Source: Chryseobacterium gleum (GTDB lineage Bacteria > Bacteroidota > Bacteroidia > Flavobacteriales_D > Crocinitomicaceae). From it: DNA of 32,634 nucleotides. The notes under the pieces are model-generated. The model made no database searches and was not told where the DNA came from. It worked only from the letters and a program-made list of their open reading frames with translations. Location: assembly GCA_943326825.2 (NCBI GenBank), contig CALPUT020000002.1, forward strand, positions 1 to 32,634, in the 5' to 3' direction. Within the stretch, counting starts at the first letter, position 1. Each line of letters begins with the position of its first letter. A program made the translations under genes and the position numbers. This document shows positions 25,439 to 32,634 of this stretch, piece after piece.

Positions 25439-25867
25439 ATGAAAACTATTATAAGTTCTTTATTATTCATTTTTGTTATTTCTCAAAGTTCATTAGCTCA
25501 GGATTGTAATGATGTTGTGAAAGTTTGTGAAAGATACTTAAAAGGAAAAGAAGGGAAAACTTTATTCATTTCTGATGGTCAAGTATATACAGCATTTTTA
25601 GATAGAGAAAAAGCAGAATTTAGAACAACATTTTTCGGTGGTTCTAAATATAGAATTGCAGCTAGCGCAGGAAGTGATGATGATTATGTTATTTTCACAG
25701 TGAAAGACCTAAAAGGGAATACAATATTCACAAATAAAAACCATAAAAATGCCCCTTATTGGGATTTTGTAGTACCAAATACAATTCCTGTAATTATCGA
25801 AACTGAATTAGATTTGGATAAAAAAGTAACTGGCTGCGCAGTAATGTTAATTGGATTTAAACAATAA
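25439..25867 (+). CDS. Small secreted protein of unknown function
   Basis: A 142-residue protein with a clear signal peptide, MKTIISSLLFIFVISQSSLA, followed by QDCNDV, so it should be periplasmic or secreted. The mature part has Cys23, Cys29 and Cys133, and a predicted beta-sandwich-like pattern (YVIFTVKDLKGNTIFTN, FVVPNTIPVIIET). I do not recognise a family. It is 17 bases after the lipoprotein gene and 15 bases before the ABC fusion gene, which suggests that all three act together at the envelope. Confidence 0.8.
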   Translation: MKTIISSLLFIFVISQSSLAQDCNDVVKVCERYLKGKEGKTLFISDGQVYTAFLDREKAEFRTTFFGGSKYRIAASAGSDDDYVIFTVKDLKGNTIFTNKNHKNAPYWDFVVPNTIPVIIETELDLDKKVTGCAVMLIGFKQ

Positions 25868-25882
25868 TTCTGCTGTTTCTTA

Positions 25883-28800
25883 ATGAGTGAAAGAATTCTA
25901 AAAGCTTTAATGCAACTTTTTGCAATCATTGCGAAAGTAGATGAAGAAATTGAAAACAATAATTCACATTTAGAAACGAAAAGTACAAATAGTCGAAAAA
26001 TAGTTGAATCCTTTTTAAGGTCCGAATTAAATGCTTCATTAGTTGAAATTTACTTAAAACTATATGAAGAATTCATCTTAATTCATAAAGGGAATCTTAA
26101 AAATAAAATTGCTGAGAAAAAAAGAACATCTGTCAATTCAGTTAAAATCTTACGTATTTGCTCTCAAATAAATGAAGAGTTAACTCAAAAACAGAAAGTG
26201 GTCGTACTTTTCAGAATTTTTGAATATATACAATCAAACTCAGAGATAACTTCGCAAGAAATAGATTTTGTTACTACTGTTTCTGAATCATTCAATGTTT
26301 CCGAACATGAATTTAGCCTAATTAAATATATTCAAAAAAATGATTGGTCTGAAAAAATAGATGACAAAGATGTTTTATACATCACTCCTAATCAGTTCCA
26401 TTTTGACCATGCAAAAACGTTCGTAGTTGATGGTTTAGATAATGAAATTCGAATACTTCGAATAAAAAGCATAAACGCCTTATTTTTCAGATATTTTGGT
26501 CAAGATGAACTGGTAATGAATGGACAAATTGTGTCTAATGATAGAACTTACATTCTAAATCATGGCTCGTCAATAAAGACATTAAAAAGTAAAACCGTTT
26601 ATTACAGCGATGTTATTACTCGTTTTCTTGAAGATAATCATTTTGAGAAAATAGTTTATTCTGTCAATCATATTGATTACAATTTTAAGAATGGTAAAAA
26701 AGGAATTCATAAAATAAATTTAAAAGAAGAATCCGGGAAATTAGTTGGTATAATGGGGGGATCCGGAACAGGAAAATCTACTTTAATCAATATTTTCAAT
26801 GGAAACATTAAACCTTCAAACGGCTCGATAACTATAAACAATATTGATATTCACGCTAACAAACATGATTTAGAAGGTGTAATTGGCTATATTAGTCAAG
26901 ATGATTTATTAATTGAAGAACTTTCCGTTTTTCAAAATTTATATTTCAATACAAAATTATGTTTTGACCAACTTTCAGAATTGTCAATTAATAAGAAAGT
27001 TATTGAAGTTTTAAACGCTGTTGGATTAATTGATGTGAAAGATCTTATCGTTGGGAATGTTTTGGATAAAACAATTTCAGGAGGACAACGAAAACGACTT
27101 AACATAGCTTTAGAATTAATTCGTGAACCTTCTGTTCTGTTTGTTGATGAACCAACCTCAGGATTATCTTCAAGAGATTCTGAAAACATCATGGATTTAT
27201 TGAAAGAATTGGCTTTAAAAGGAAAACTTATTTTCACTGTTATTCATCAGCCTTCTTCAGATATTTTCAAAATGTTTGATCGACTAATCGTATTAGATAA
27301 TGGTGGTTATCCAATTTTTGATGGAAATCCGCTTGATTCGATTGTTTATTTTAAAACACATATTCATCACGTAAATGCTGAAGATAGAGAGTGTAATTTA
27401 TGTGGAAATGTTAATCCTGAACAAATATTCAATATAATCGATGCTAAAGTAGTTGATGAATTTGGAAACTTTACGGATACTAGAAAGACCTCCCCACACG
27501 AATGGAATGAGTTATACAAGCAATATCAATATATTCTCAATAATGAAAAAGTTAGCGAAACTGAAGATAAATTATTACGTGTAAAAACAAATAAGCAATC
27601 AAATAAAAGAACTCAATTCAAAGTGTTTTTTAGTAGAGATGTATTAAGTAAAATTGGAAATACGCAATACATATTAACAAATTCGTTGGTTGCACCGATT
27701 TTAGCTTTAATATTATCATTATTTGTTAGATACTATAAAAAGACAAATAGTTTAAGTGAATATTCATTTTTTGAAAACGAAAACATTCCTCAATACCTAT
27801 TTATTAGTGTTATTGTAGGGCTATTTTTAGGTTTAACCGTTTCAGCTGAAGAAATCAATAAAGACAAGAAAATCCTTAAACGAGAAGAATTTTTAAATTT
27901 ATCTAGAAGTAGTTATTTAGCTTCTAAAATTTCAATTCTCTTTTTAATATCAGCAATTCAAAGTTTCTTGTTTGTTCTAATTGGTAATTACATTTTAGAA
28001 ATCAATAATATGTTACTTCCATTTTGGTTTGTATTATTTTCGATTTCTTGCTTGTCAAATATAATGGGACTTAATATTTCAAGTGCATTTAATTCAGCCA
28101 AAGTAATATACATTGTTATCCCTTTATTGATAATTCCTCAACTTTTACTTAGCGGTGTAATTGTGAAATTTGATAAATTAAATCCAACCATTTCAAAAAC
28201 CAATGAAGTTCCTTTTATAGGAAACATGATGGCTTCTAGATGGGCTTACGAAGCAATTGTAACTGAGCAAGCAACTTACAATGAATATAGTAAGCAGTAC
28301 TTCAAGCTTAAAAAAGCAAAAAGTAAAGCTGCATGGAAAAAAGATTATTGGCTTCCGGAAATGAAAAATGCACTAAATGCATCGAAGCAAATTTTACTTT
28401 TCAATGAGATAGCTGAAGAGCTGAATAATTGGGAGAATTTAAAATGTGAAAGTTGCTTAGACGATTTGAAAAACATTTCTTATTTGTCGAAAAGTGAAAA
28501 AACACACAATTCAATTGCAAAATTTCTAGATGTATTAAACAATCAGTATACTTCTGACTACAATAAATTAACTGTTGACATTGATAACATAACACAAAAA
28601 ATAGGACGCTCCAAATTTGAAAAATTACAAAATGAAAATGAAAATGAAAGTATCAATGAATTAGTTACAAATAAACGAGAAGTAGATAAAATCATTGCAA
28701 CTGAAGATGAATTAATTCAAAAGTCAGATCCTATTTATATTAATCCTTCTGAATATTCATTTTTTAACACACCATTCTACAGCTCTTCTAAATTTTTATT

Positions 28801-28942
28801 TGGTATTGAAATCTCAACATTTTGGGCTAATTGTTTAATCCTTTGGTTCATGACAATTATTACTGGTATCGCTTTATATTATAATTGGCTTAAAAAATTC
28901 ATCGATTACATTCAATATATATTCAGTAAAAATAAAGCATAA
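25883..28942 (+). CDS. Fused ABCG-like transporter with TerB-like and FHA-like N-terminal regions
   Basis: A 1019-residue multi-domain protein. Residues ~5-150 are helical and look TerB-like, with two acidic stretches (AIIAKVDEEIE; SNSEITSQEIDFV). Residues ~165-250 form a beta-rich FHA-like segment ending YYSDVITRFL. The ABC ATPase follows: Walker A GGSGTGKST (292-300), signature SGGQ (399-402), Walker B VLFVDEP (418-424) and switch His455. Two CxxC pairs are seen, C504/C507 and C855/C858. The ABC-2-type membrane part has segments around 597-615, 636-654, 683-705, 712-735, 740-762 and 977-1000, with a large soluble loop (~770-970). The order resembles eukaryotic ABCG half-transporters. The substrate is unknown. 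Confidence 0.88.
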   Translation: MSERILKALMQLFAIIAKVDEEIENNNSHLETKSTNSRKIVESFLRSELNASLVEIYLKLYEEFILIHKGNLKNKIAEKKRTSVNSVKILRICSQINEELTQKQKVVVLFRIFEYIQSNSEITSQEIDFVTTVSESFNVSEHEFSLIKYIQKNDWSEKIDDKDVLYITPNQFHFDHAKTFVVDGLDNEIRILRIKSINALFFRYFGQDELVMNGQIVSNDRTYILNHGSSIKTLKSKTVYYSDVITRFLEDNHFEKIVYSVNHIDYNFKNGKKGIHKINLKEESGKLVGIMGGSGTGKSTLINIFNGNIKPSNGSITINNIDIHANKHDLEGVIGYISQDDLLIEELSVFQNLYFNTKLCFDQLSELSINKKVIEVLNAVGLIDVKDLIVGNVLDKTISGGQRKRLNIALELIREPSVLFVDEPTSGLSSRDSENIMDLLKELALKGKLIFTVIHQPSSDIFKMFDRLIVLDNGGYPIFDGNPLDSIVYFKTHIHHVNAEDRECNLCGNVNPEQIFNIIDAKVVDEFGNFTDTRKTSPHEWNELYKQYQYILNNEKVSETEDKLLRVKTNKQSNKRTQFKVFFSRDVLSKIGNTQYILTNSLVAPILALILSLFVRYYKKTNSLSEYSFFENENIPQYLFISVIVGLFLGLTVSAEEINKDKKILKREEFLNLSRSSYLASKISILFLISAIQSFLFVLIGNYILEINNMLLPFWFVLFSISCLSNIMGLNISSAFNSAKVIYIVIPLLIIPQLLLSGVIVKFDKLNPTISKTNEVPFIGNMMASRWAYEAIVTEQATYNEYSKQYFKLKKAKSKAAWKKDYWLPEMKNALNASKQILLFNEIAEELNNWENLKCESCLDDLKNISYLSKSEKTHNSIAKFLDVLNNQYTSDYNKLTVDIDNITQKIGRSKFEKLQNENENESINELVTNKREVDKIIATEDELIQKSDPIYINPSEYSFFNTPFYSSSKFLFGIEISTFWANCLILWFMTIITGIALYYNWLKKFIDYIQYIFSKNKA

Positions 28943-28972
28943 AAAAAGAGCAACTAACATTGTTAATTGCTC
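28941..28972 (-). terminator. Terminator of fabG, overlapping the ABC fusion gene stop
   Basis: On the - strand GAGCAATTAACA and TGTTAGTTGCTC pair (with one mismatch) around a short loop and run into seven T. It lies 24 bases beyond the fabG stop, and its T run falls on the TAA of the convergent ABC gene. The + strand side lacks a T run. Confidence 0.8.
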
Positions 28973-28995
28973 CTCCAAAAAATTTTATTTATTGA

Positions 28996-29742
28996 TTACA
29001 TCAACATACCACCACAAACATTAATCGTTTGACCTGTAATATAACCTGACATATCTGATGCTAAAAACACAGTTAAATCAGCTACATCTTTCGGTGAACC
29101 ACCTCTTTTTAATGGAATTGAATTTCTCCAATCTTGAACAACTTTTTGATCTAAAGCAGCAGTCATTTCAGTTTCGATAAAACCAGGAGCAATTGCATTG
29201 CAACGAATATTTCTTGAACCTAATTCTTGAGCGATAGATTTAGTAAAACCAATTAAACCAGCTTTTGATGCTGCATAATTTGATTGACCTGCATTACCAC
29301 TAACTCCAACAACTGAGGACATATTGATAATAGAACCTTTTCTAGCTTTCAACATTGGACGTTGTACAGCTTTTGTTAAGTTAAATGCAGATTTAAGATT
29401 TGTATTCATTACTTCATCCCATTGTTCTTCTGTCATTCTCATTAACAAAGTATCTCTTGTGATACCAGCATTGTTTACTAAAACATCAATTGTTCCAAAC
29501 TCAGCTACTACATCATCAACTAATTTAGATGCTTCGTCAAATTTTCCAGCATCAGACTTAAATCCTTTTGCAACACCACCATTCGCAGACAATTCTGTTT
29601 CTAATGCACTTGCTTTTTCTTCTGATGACAAATAAGTAAATGCCACTTTAGCACCTTGTCTTACACATTCTTCAGCAATTGATTTACCAATTCCTCTTGA
29701 AGCTCCAGTGATTAAAACCACTTTATCTTGTAATAAACCCAT
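28996..29742 (-). CDS. fabG: 3-oxoacyl-ACP reductase
   Basis: A 248-residue short-chain dehydrogenase, the NADPH-dependent ketoacyl reductase of fatty acid elongation. It has TGASRGIG (12-19), NNAG (90-93), N115, the catalytic Ser143 in MSSVVG, Tyr156 and Lys160 in YAASK, and the C-terminal FLASDMSGYITGQTINVCGG. The cofactor and catalytic residues are all intact. Several SDR enzymes look alike, but this sequence follows the FabG pattern closely. It has its own promoter and a terminator shared with a convergent gene. Confidence 0.95.
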   Translation of the reverse strand: MGLLQDKVVLITGASRGIGKSIAEECVRQGAKVAFTYLSSEEKASALETELSANGGVAKGFKSDAGKFDEASKLVDDVVAEFGTIDVLVNNAGITRDTLLMRMTEEQWDEVMNTNLKSAFNLTKAVQRPMLKARKGSIINMSSVVGVSGNAGQSNYAASKAGLIGFTKSIAQELGSRNIRCNAIAPGFIETEMTAALDQKVVQDWRNSIPLKRGGSPKDVADLTVFLASDMSGYITGQTINVCGGMLM

Positions 29743-29786
29743 AATTGTAATTTTCTATTTTAGTAAAGCTTTTGGCTTTAGATTTT

Positions 29787-29794
29787 CAAAGATA
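29787..29794 (-). promoter_or_regulatory. fabG promoter -7 box
   Basis: The - strand reads TATCTTTG, an exact match to TAnnTTTG, 44 bases before the fabG ATG and just after the porin gene stop. No clear -33 TTTG is visible. Confidence 0.45.
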
Positions 29795-29820
29795 ATAAAA
29801 TTGTTAAAGTTGAATTAGAA

Positions 29821-31566
29821 TCAGTTGAAGAAATCCCAAGTAATTCCTAATTGAATTAAGTTCTTTTGAATTGGATACCCCACCAATTGCTGGTTTAATC
29901 GGTTGTTCCAGAAATATCCGATATTACTCATTCTAGCATACATTCTGAATTCGTTGATGGTAATGCCGAAAAATGCTCCCACATTCAACATACTTTGAAA
30001 AGTACTTTTAGTTTGATTCAAAGTCATTACATCCAATACTCTGTTGTAATTTATTAGTTTATAATCTGAAATCCATGAAACATCTGCACCATAGATATAT
30101 TCTAGTTTTTTAGATTTAAACGCTCTCCCTTTTCTAAAAATCCGTGCATTCAAATTATATTTCGGAACATATTGAAAGTTTGATGTTGGAAAAGAAAAAA
30201 TACATCTTGGTTGAATCGTTATTTTACGAAATGTATAACTTCCAAAAACGGTCAAAGTCGTATTAGAAAAACTTTTTATTGTATCATTCCTCCATAGAGA
30301 ATCAATAAAAAAGTAATTATTGTTCATCGTCAAAAATGAAGCTTCTAATCCAATTTGTTTCAATGAATCGAATACATATTTCAACGATCCATCTAAGAAT
30401 ATTCTACTTTGTAGTTGATAATTACTTAGTGAGGTTGTGTAATTATTCGAATAATAATAGCGTTGAAATGGAATAGGTAATTTTTGTTCAACCTTTCCAT
30501 AGATAGATGCATTCAATTTTGAAATTTTAGACGAAATTGAAGTTTCATTGCTCCATTCATTTTTTGCTCCAACCAAATTAAAATTAAATGAATTGACAAG
30601 CGAATATTTTTTATTCAACATTTTTAAATTAGAGCTTAAATTAATTTCACTCGTATCATGATGGATATTACTATTTTGTGTATTCCAATAACGATAGTTC
30701 AACAAAGCATCAAAATAAACATTTCTTAGTTTTGTAAAAATACCTGCCCCATTTTTTAAGCTTGCTAATTGAAATTGATCTCTTGTAATCAAGCTATCAA
30801 TGTAATAATGATTATAATTAGATAGACTTGTCATTTGCTCATTGTAAACTCTGTTGTCTATTTTCAGATGATGACGAGTGATGAATCCTAAAAAACGCAA
30901 TGAATCTTTAAGCACGTTAAAATGATTATCAATTAGCAGATTAACATTCTTTTGTTCTGAATATGTTTTATTTGCTAATGAACTCAAAACATTTACATAT
31001 TCTAAGCCATTCGATAAAATAGTTGAATCATTATAAACACCTCCGTTTAATTTTGTTTTTTTATAGGAATAATTTCCTTCTAATTTAAATGAGTAAAACT
31101 TCCCGTTGCGTCTCAGATTAATCTGAAATGAACGAGAAGTAAAATCACTGTTTTTCAATATACCTTGAGAACTATTTTGATTGATAAAAACATTCAACAA
31201 TACATTTTTCTTAAACGCTTGTTCGAAATCAACGTTTAAGAGTTGAGTCCCTTTTGATCCAAAAGAATAATTAAATCCAATATGAGGTAATGCGGAAAAT
31301 TTGAATGATTGATTTAGAGAATTCCCTTGTAATAATTGAAATTGAGTATGATTCATTAAAAAATCATTCGTCAAATAATTTTGATTTCCAAAACTACCAC
31401 CAGGAATATTTGTAAGAATTCCTGATACTTTAAGATCCATTGAATCAATCGCCCCAGATGATTGATAACCGTATTTTATAGTATCCTTTTCAGTATAAAT
31501 GCTGTTGATTTGACCTTTTACAGAAAAAGCAAGAGAAAAAAGAAAAAGAAAACTTAAACACTTCAT
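29821..31566 (-). CDS. Putative outer membrane porin (Porin_10-like)
   Basis: I use the ATG at 31566, giving 581 residues that begin MKCLSFLFLFSLAFSVKGQ, a good signal peptide; a TTG further upstream would only extend it. The mature protein is dominated by alternating beta-strand patterns rich in Tyr, Asn and Ser, and ends in aromatic LIQLGITWDFFN, the typical C-terminal strand of an outer membrane barrel. The segment FKFSALPHIGFNYSFGSKGTQ (split around residues 90-110) agrees with the Porin_10 family of Bacteroidota. Transported substrates are unknown. It lies between the rpsT terminator and fabG. Confidence 0.83.
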   Translation of the reverse strand: MKCLSFLFLFSLAFSVKGQINSIYTEKDTIKYGYQSSGAIDSMDLKVSGILTNIPGGSFGNQNYLTNDFLMNHTQFQLLQGNSLNQSFKFSALPHIGFNYSFGSKGTQLLNVDFEQAFKKNVLLNVFINQNSSQGILKNSDFTSRSFQINLRRNGKFYSFKLEGNYSYKKTKLNGGVYNDSTILSNGLEYVNVLSSLANKTYSEQKNVNLLIDNHFNVLKDSLRFLGFITRHHLKIDNRVYNEQMTSLSNYNHYYIDSLITRDQFQLASLKNGAGIFTKLRNVYFDALLNYRYWNTQNSNIHHDTSEINLSSNLKMLNKKYSLVNSFNFNLVGAKNEWSNETSISSKISKLNASIYGKVEQKLPIPFQRYYYSNNYTTSLSNYQLQSRIFLDGSLKYVFDSLKQIGLEASFLTMNNNYFFIDSLWRNDTIKSFSNTTLTVFGSYTFRKITIQPRCIFSFPTSNFQYVPKYNLNARIFRKGRAFKSKKLEYIYGADVSWISDYKLINYNRVLDVMTLNQTKSTFQSMLNVGAFFGITINEFRMYARMSNIGYFWNNRLNQQLVGYPIQKNLIQLGITWDFFN

Positions 31567-31597
31567 GTATCGATAGCTCAATAAAAGTTAAAGGTAT

Positions 31598-31620
31598 AAA
31601 AAAAGGGGCAAATGCCCCTT
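31598..31620 (-). terminator. Terminator of rpsT
   Basis: AAGGGGCA and TGCCCCTT pair perfectly with a short loop, and the - strand continues into seven T. It starts 25 bases beyond the rpsT stop. Confidence 0.92.
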
Positions 31621-31645
31621 CAATATTTTCTAAGATCGTAACAAA

Positions 31646-31894
31646 TTATTTTTTGTTAACGAAAACTTGTAATCCTGATTTCAAGTTAGCTGCTTTGTTA
31701 GAATGAATAACATTAACTTTCGCTAATTTATCAATCATTGCAATTACACTTGGTAATAAAGTCACAGCTTCATCTTTAGTAGATGCACGTAATTTACGTA
31801 CCGCATTACGAGTAGTTTTATGAACGTATTTGTTACGTAATCTTTTAGACTCGTTTGATCTAATTCTTTTTTGTGCAGATTTATGATTTGCCAT
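31646..31894 (-). CDS. rpsT: 30S ribosomal protein S20
   Basis: An 82-residue basic helical protein that binds 16S rRNA. It opens MANHKSAQKRIRSNESKRLR and continues RNKYVHKTTRNAVRKLR, with IDKLAKVNVIHSNKAANLKSGL near the end, all typical of S20. Length and start are normal. The ATG is 37 bases after the end of a tRNA-Glu gene on the same strand, and no promoter match lies between them. It therefore probably comes from a joint tRNA-rpsT transcript released by RNA processing. Confidence 0.97.
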   Translation of the reverse strand: MANHKSAQKRIRSNESKRLRNKYVHKTTRNAVRKLRASTKDEAVTLLPSVIAMIDKLAKVNVIHSNKAANLKSGLQVFVNKK

Positions 31895-31931
31895 TTTTTT
31901 CTTTATTATTATTTACAGAACTTAATCCTTG

Positions 31932-32003
31932 TAGCCCATAGGAGAATCGAACTCCTGTTTCCAGGATGAAAACCTGATGTCCTAACCACTAGACGAATGG
32001 GCC
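31932..32003 (-). tRNA. tRNA-Glu (UUC), copy next to rpsT
   Basis: The - strand folds into a complete 72-nt cloverleaf. The acceptor stem is GGCCCAT/ATGGGCT, the anticodon stem is CAGG/CCTG with loop TTTTCAT giving anticodon TTC, and the T arm is CAGGAGTTCGATTCTCCTA. The discriminator base is A and CCA is not encoded. It is identical to the second copy 45 bases away. Confidence 0.96.
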
Positions 32004-32048
32004 TTATTCCTTTTAATTAACCTTACAATATTTCAATTGCTACTTTTG

Positions 32049-32120
32049 TAGCCCATAGGAGAATCGAACTCCTGTTTCCAGGATGAAAACCTGATGTCCT
32101 AACCACTAGACGAATGGGCC
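32049..32120 (-). tRNA. tRNA-Glu (UUC), promoter-proximal copy
   Basis: An identical 72-nt sequence to the neighbouring tRNA gene, with the same anticodon TTC and the same missing CCA. The two copies are 45 bases apart, on the same strand and downstream of one strong promoter. They form a tandem duplication. Confidence 0.96.
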
Positions 32121-32167
32121 TTAATCCTTTTGTTTCACTTATTAAGCCGCTGCTCAATTTCGGAGTG

Positions 32168-32230
32168 CAAATATAAGCACGATTTTCTTTAATCTCCAAA
32201 TAAAAACGACTTTTTTTTTATTTTTTTTTG
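32168..32230 (-). promoter_or_regulatory. Strong promoter of the tRNA-Glu/rpsT unit with A-tracts
   Basis: On the - strand TTTG (32197-32200) and TATATTTG (32168-32175) are 21 bases apart, one of the best promoter matches in the window. Just upstream, T9-A-T9 on the + strand (32211-32229) gives A-tracts on the - strand that may act like an UP element. The start is near 32160, 40 bases before the first tRNA. Confidence 0.7.
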
Positions 32231-32252
32231 ATCTAAATAATATTTTTTTGAA

Positions 32253-32304
32253 AATCAATTATTTAAAAAATAATTTTTCGTTATTATCTTTTAAATAATT
32301 GATT
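32253..32304. repeat. 16-bp perfect inverted repeat after proS
   Basis: AATCAATTATTTAAAA (32253-32268) and TTTTAAATAATTGATT (32289-32304) are exact inverted copies. An inner stem AATAA/TTATT extends the fold past a 3-base bulge. It starts 13 bases beyond the proS stop. There is no convincing T run on either side, so it may be a weak or 3'-protecting terminator structure and not a standard terminator. Confidence 0.7.
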
Positions 32305-32316
32305 AATTTTCTGCTT

Positions 32317-32634
32317 CTAATAAGCTTTCGCAATAACAACTCTTCTTTTTGAAGGTTTACCTGTTACCATACAAACACCTTCTTCATCTTCTGCATCTAA
32401 AGGAATGCATCTAATTGTAGCTTGTGTATCTTGCTTGATTTTCTCTTCCGTTTCTGAAGTTCCATCCCAATGAACCAAATAGAAACCACCTTTTTCTTTT
32501 AATTGAGTCTTAAATTCTTCGTAAGTATCAACTTTATGAAAATTCTCCGTTCTAAATTTTGCAGCTCTGTTGTAAAGATTCGTCTGTATATCTTCTAATA
32601 AGTTATGGATATAAGTTTCCAATCCTTCAAAGTC
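32317..32634 (-). CDS. proS: Prolyl-tRNA synthetase, C-terminal end (partial)
   Basis: The 5' part lies outside the window; 105 residues are visible, beginning DFEGLETYIHN at the right edge. The end carries GGFYLVHWDGTSETEEKIK and ATIRCIPLDAEDEEGVCMVTGKPSKRRVVIAKAY, split here around conserved positions, which is the C-terminal zinc-binding-like domain and terminal Tyr of the archaeal/eukaryal-type (short) ProS used in Bacteroidota. It charges tRNA-Pro. The frame continues beyond position 32634. Confidence 0.93.
   Translation of the reverse strand, partial: DFEGLETYIHNLLEDIQTNLYNRAAKFRTENFHKVDTYEEFKTQLKEKGGFYLVHWDGTSETEEKIKQDTQATIRCIPLDAEDEEGVCMVTGKPSKRRVVIAKAY

Noticed and set aside
31932..32120. 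Two exact 72-base repeats as a CRISPR or mobile-element repeat
   Set aside because: Each copy folds into a complete tRNA-Glu with anticodon TTC; the spacing has no spacer-array structure.

Overview
The window looks like chromosomal DNA of a low-GC Bacteroidota bacterium, most likely of class Flavobacteriia. The evidence is the AT-rich sequence, starts without Shine-Dalgarno motifs, promoter boxes matching the Bacteroidota -7 consensus TAnnTTTG, and lineage-typical proteins: fused SecDF, a very large LepB, S16 with a long tail, archaeal/eukaryal-type ProS, DUF4924, a WbqC-like protein and a Porin_10-like protein. I see no insertion sequence, prophage, CRISPR array or rRNA. Most of the window is housekeeping DNA with a few accessory points of interest.

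Layout. Bases 1-3384 (+) hold the end of a probable DUF5683-type protein, then dapB, lepB and a WbqC-family gene, closed by a terminator. A possible small RNA follows at about 3447-3512. Bases 3523-6105 (-) hold an ECF sigma factor, then the translation-related cluster rpsP-rimM-trmN6. Bases 6210-13708 (-) hold a LexA-like XRE/S24 repressor with its own promoter and operator-like palindrome, and a long run radC > wecB-like epimerase > polysaccharide deacetylase-like protein > DUF423 > PhnP-like MBL hydrolase > unknown protein > solo ABC ATPase > YihY/BrkB protein. SecDF (13804-16797, -) has its own terminator and diverges from a DUF7935-like gene and a GlcD-type FAD oxidase (+).

Bases 18972-24398 (-) hold a three-gene unit (82-aa unknown, Skp/OmpH-like lipoprotein, DUF4924), a SiaC-like phosphoprotein gene with its own terminator, a coupled set M50 protease > Smr protein > BadF-type sugar kinase, and hemB. 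The + strand island 24537-28942 is a tight operon of a lipoprotein, a small secreted protein and a 1019-aa fusion of TerB-like, FHA-like, ABCG ATPase and permease regions. It is the best candidate here for a poorly described system. Bases 28948-32634 (-) hold fabG, a Porin_10-type barrel, rpsT apparently downstream of two tandem tRNA-Glu genes, and the 3' end of proS.

Working together: lysine/peptidoglycan precursor synthesis (dapB), protein export (lepB, secDF, the OmpH-like lipoprotein), ribosome maturation (rpsP, rimM, rpsT, trmN6), and tRNA charging and heme precursor supply for Glu (tRNA-Glu, hemB) are represented. The regulators present are an ECF sigma factor, an XRE/S24 repressor and a SiaC-like protein.
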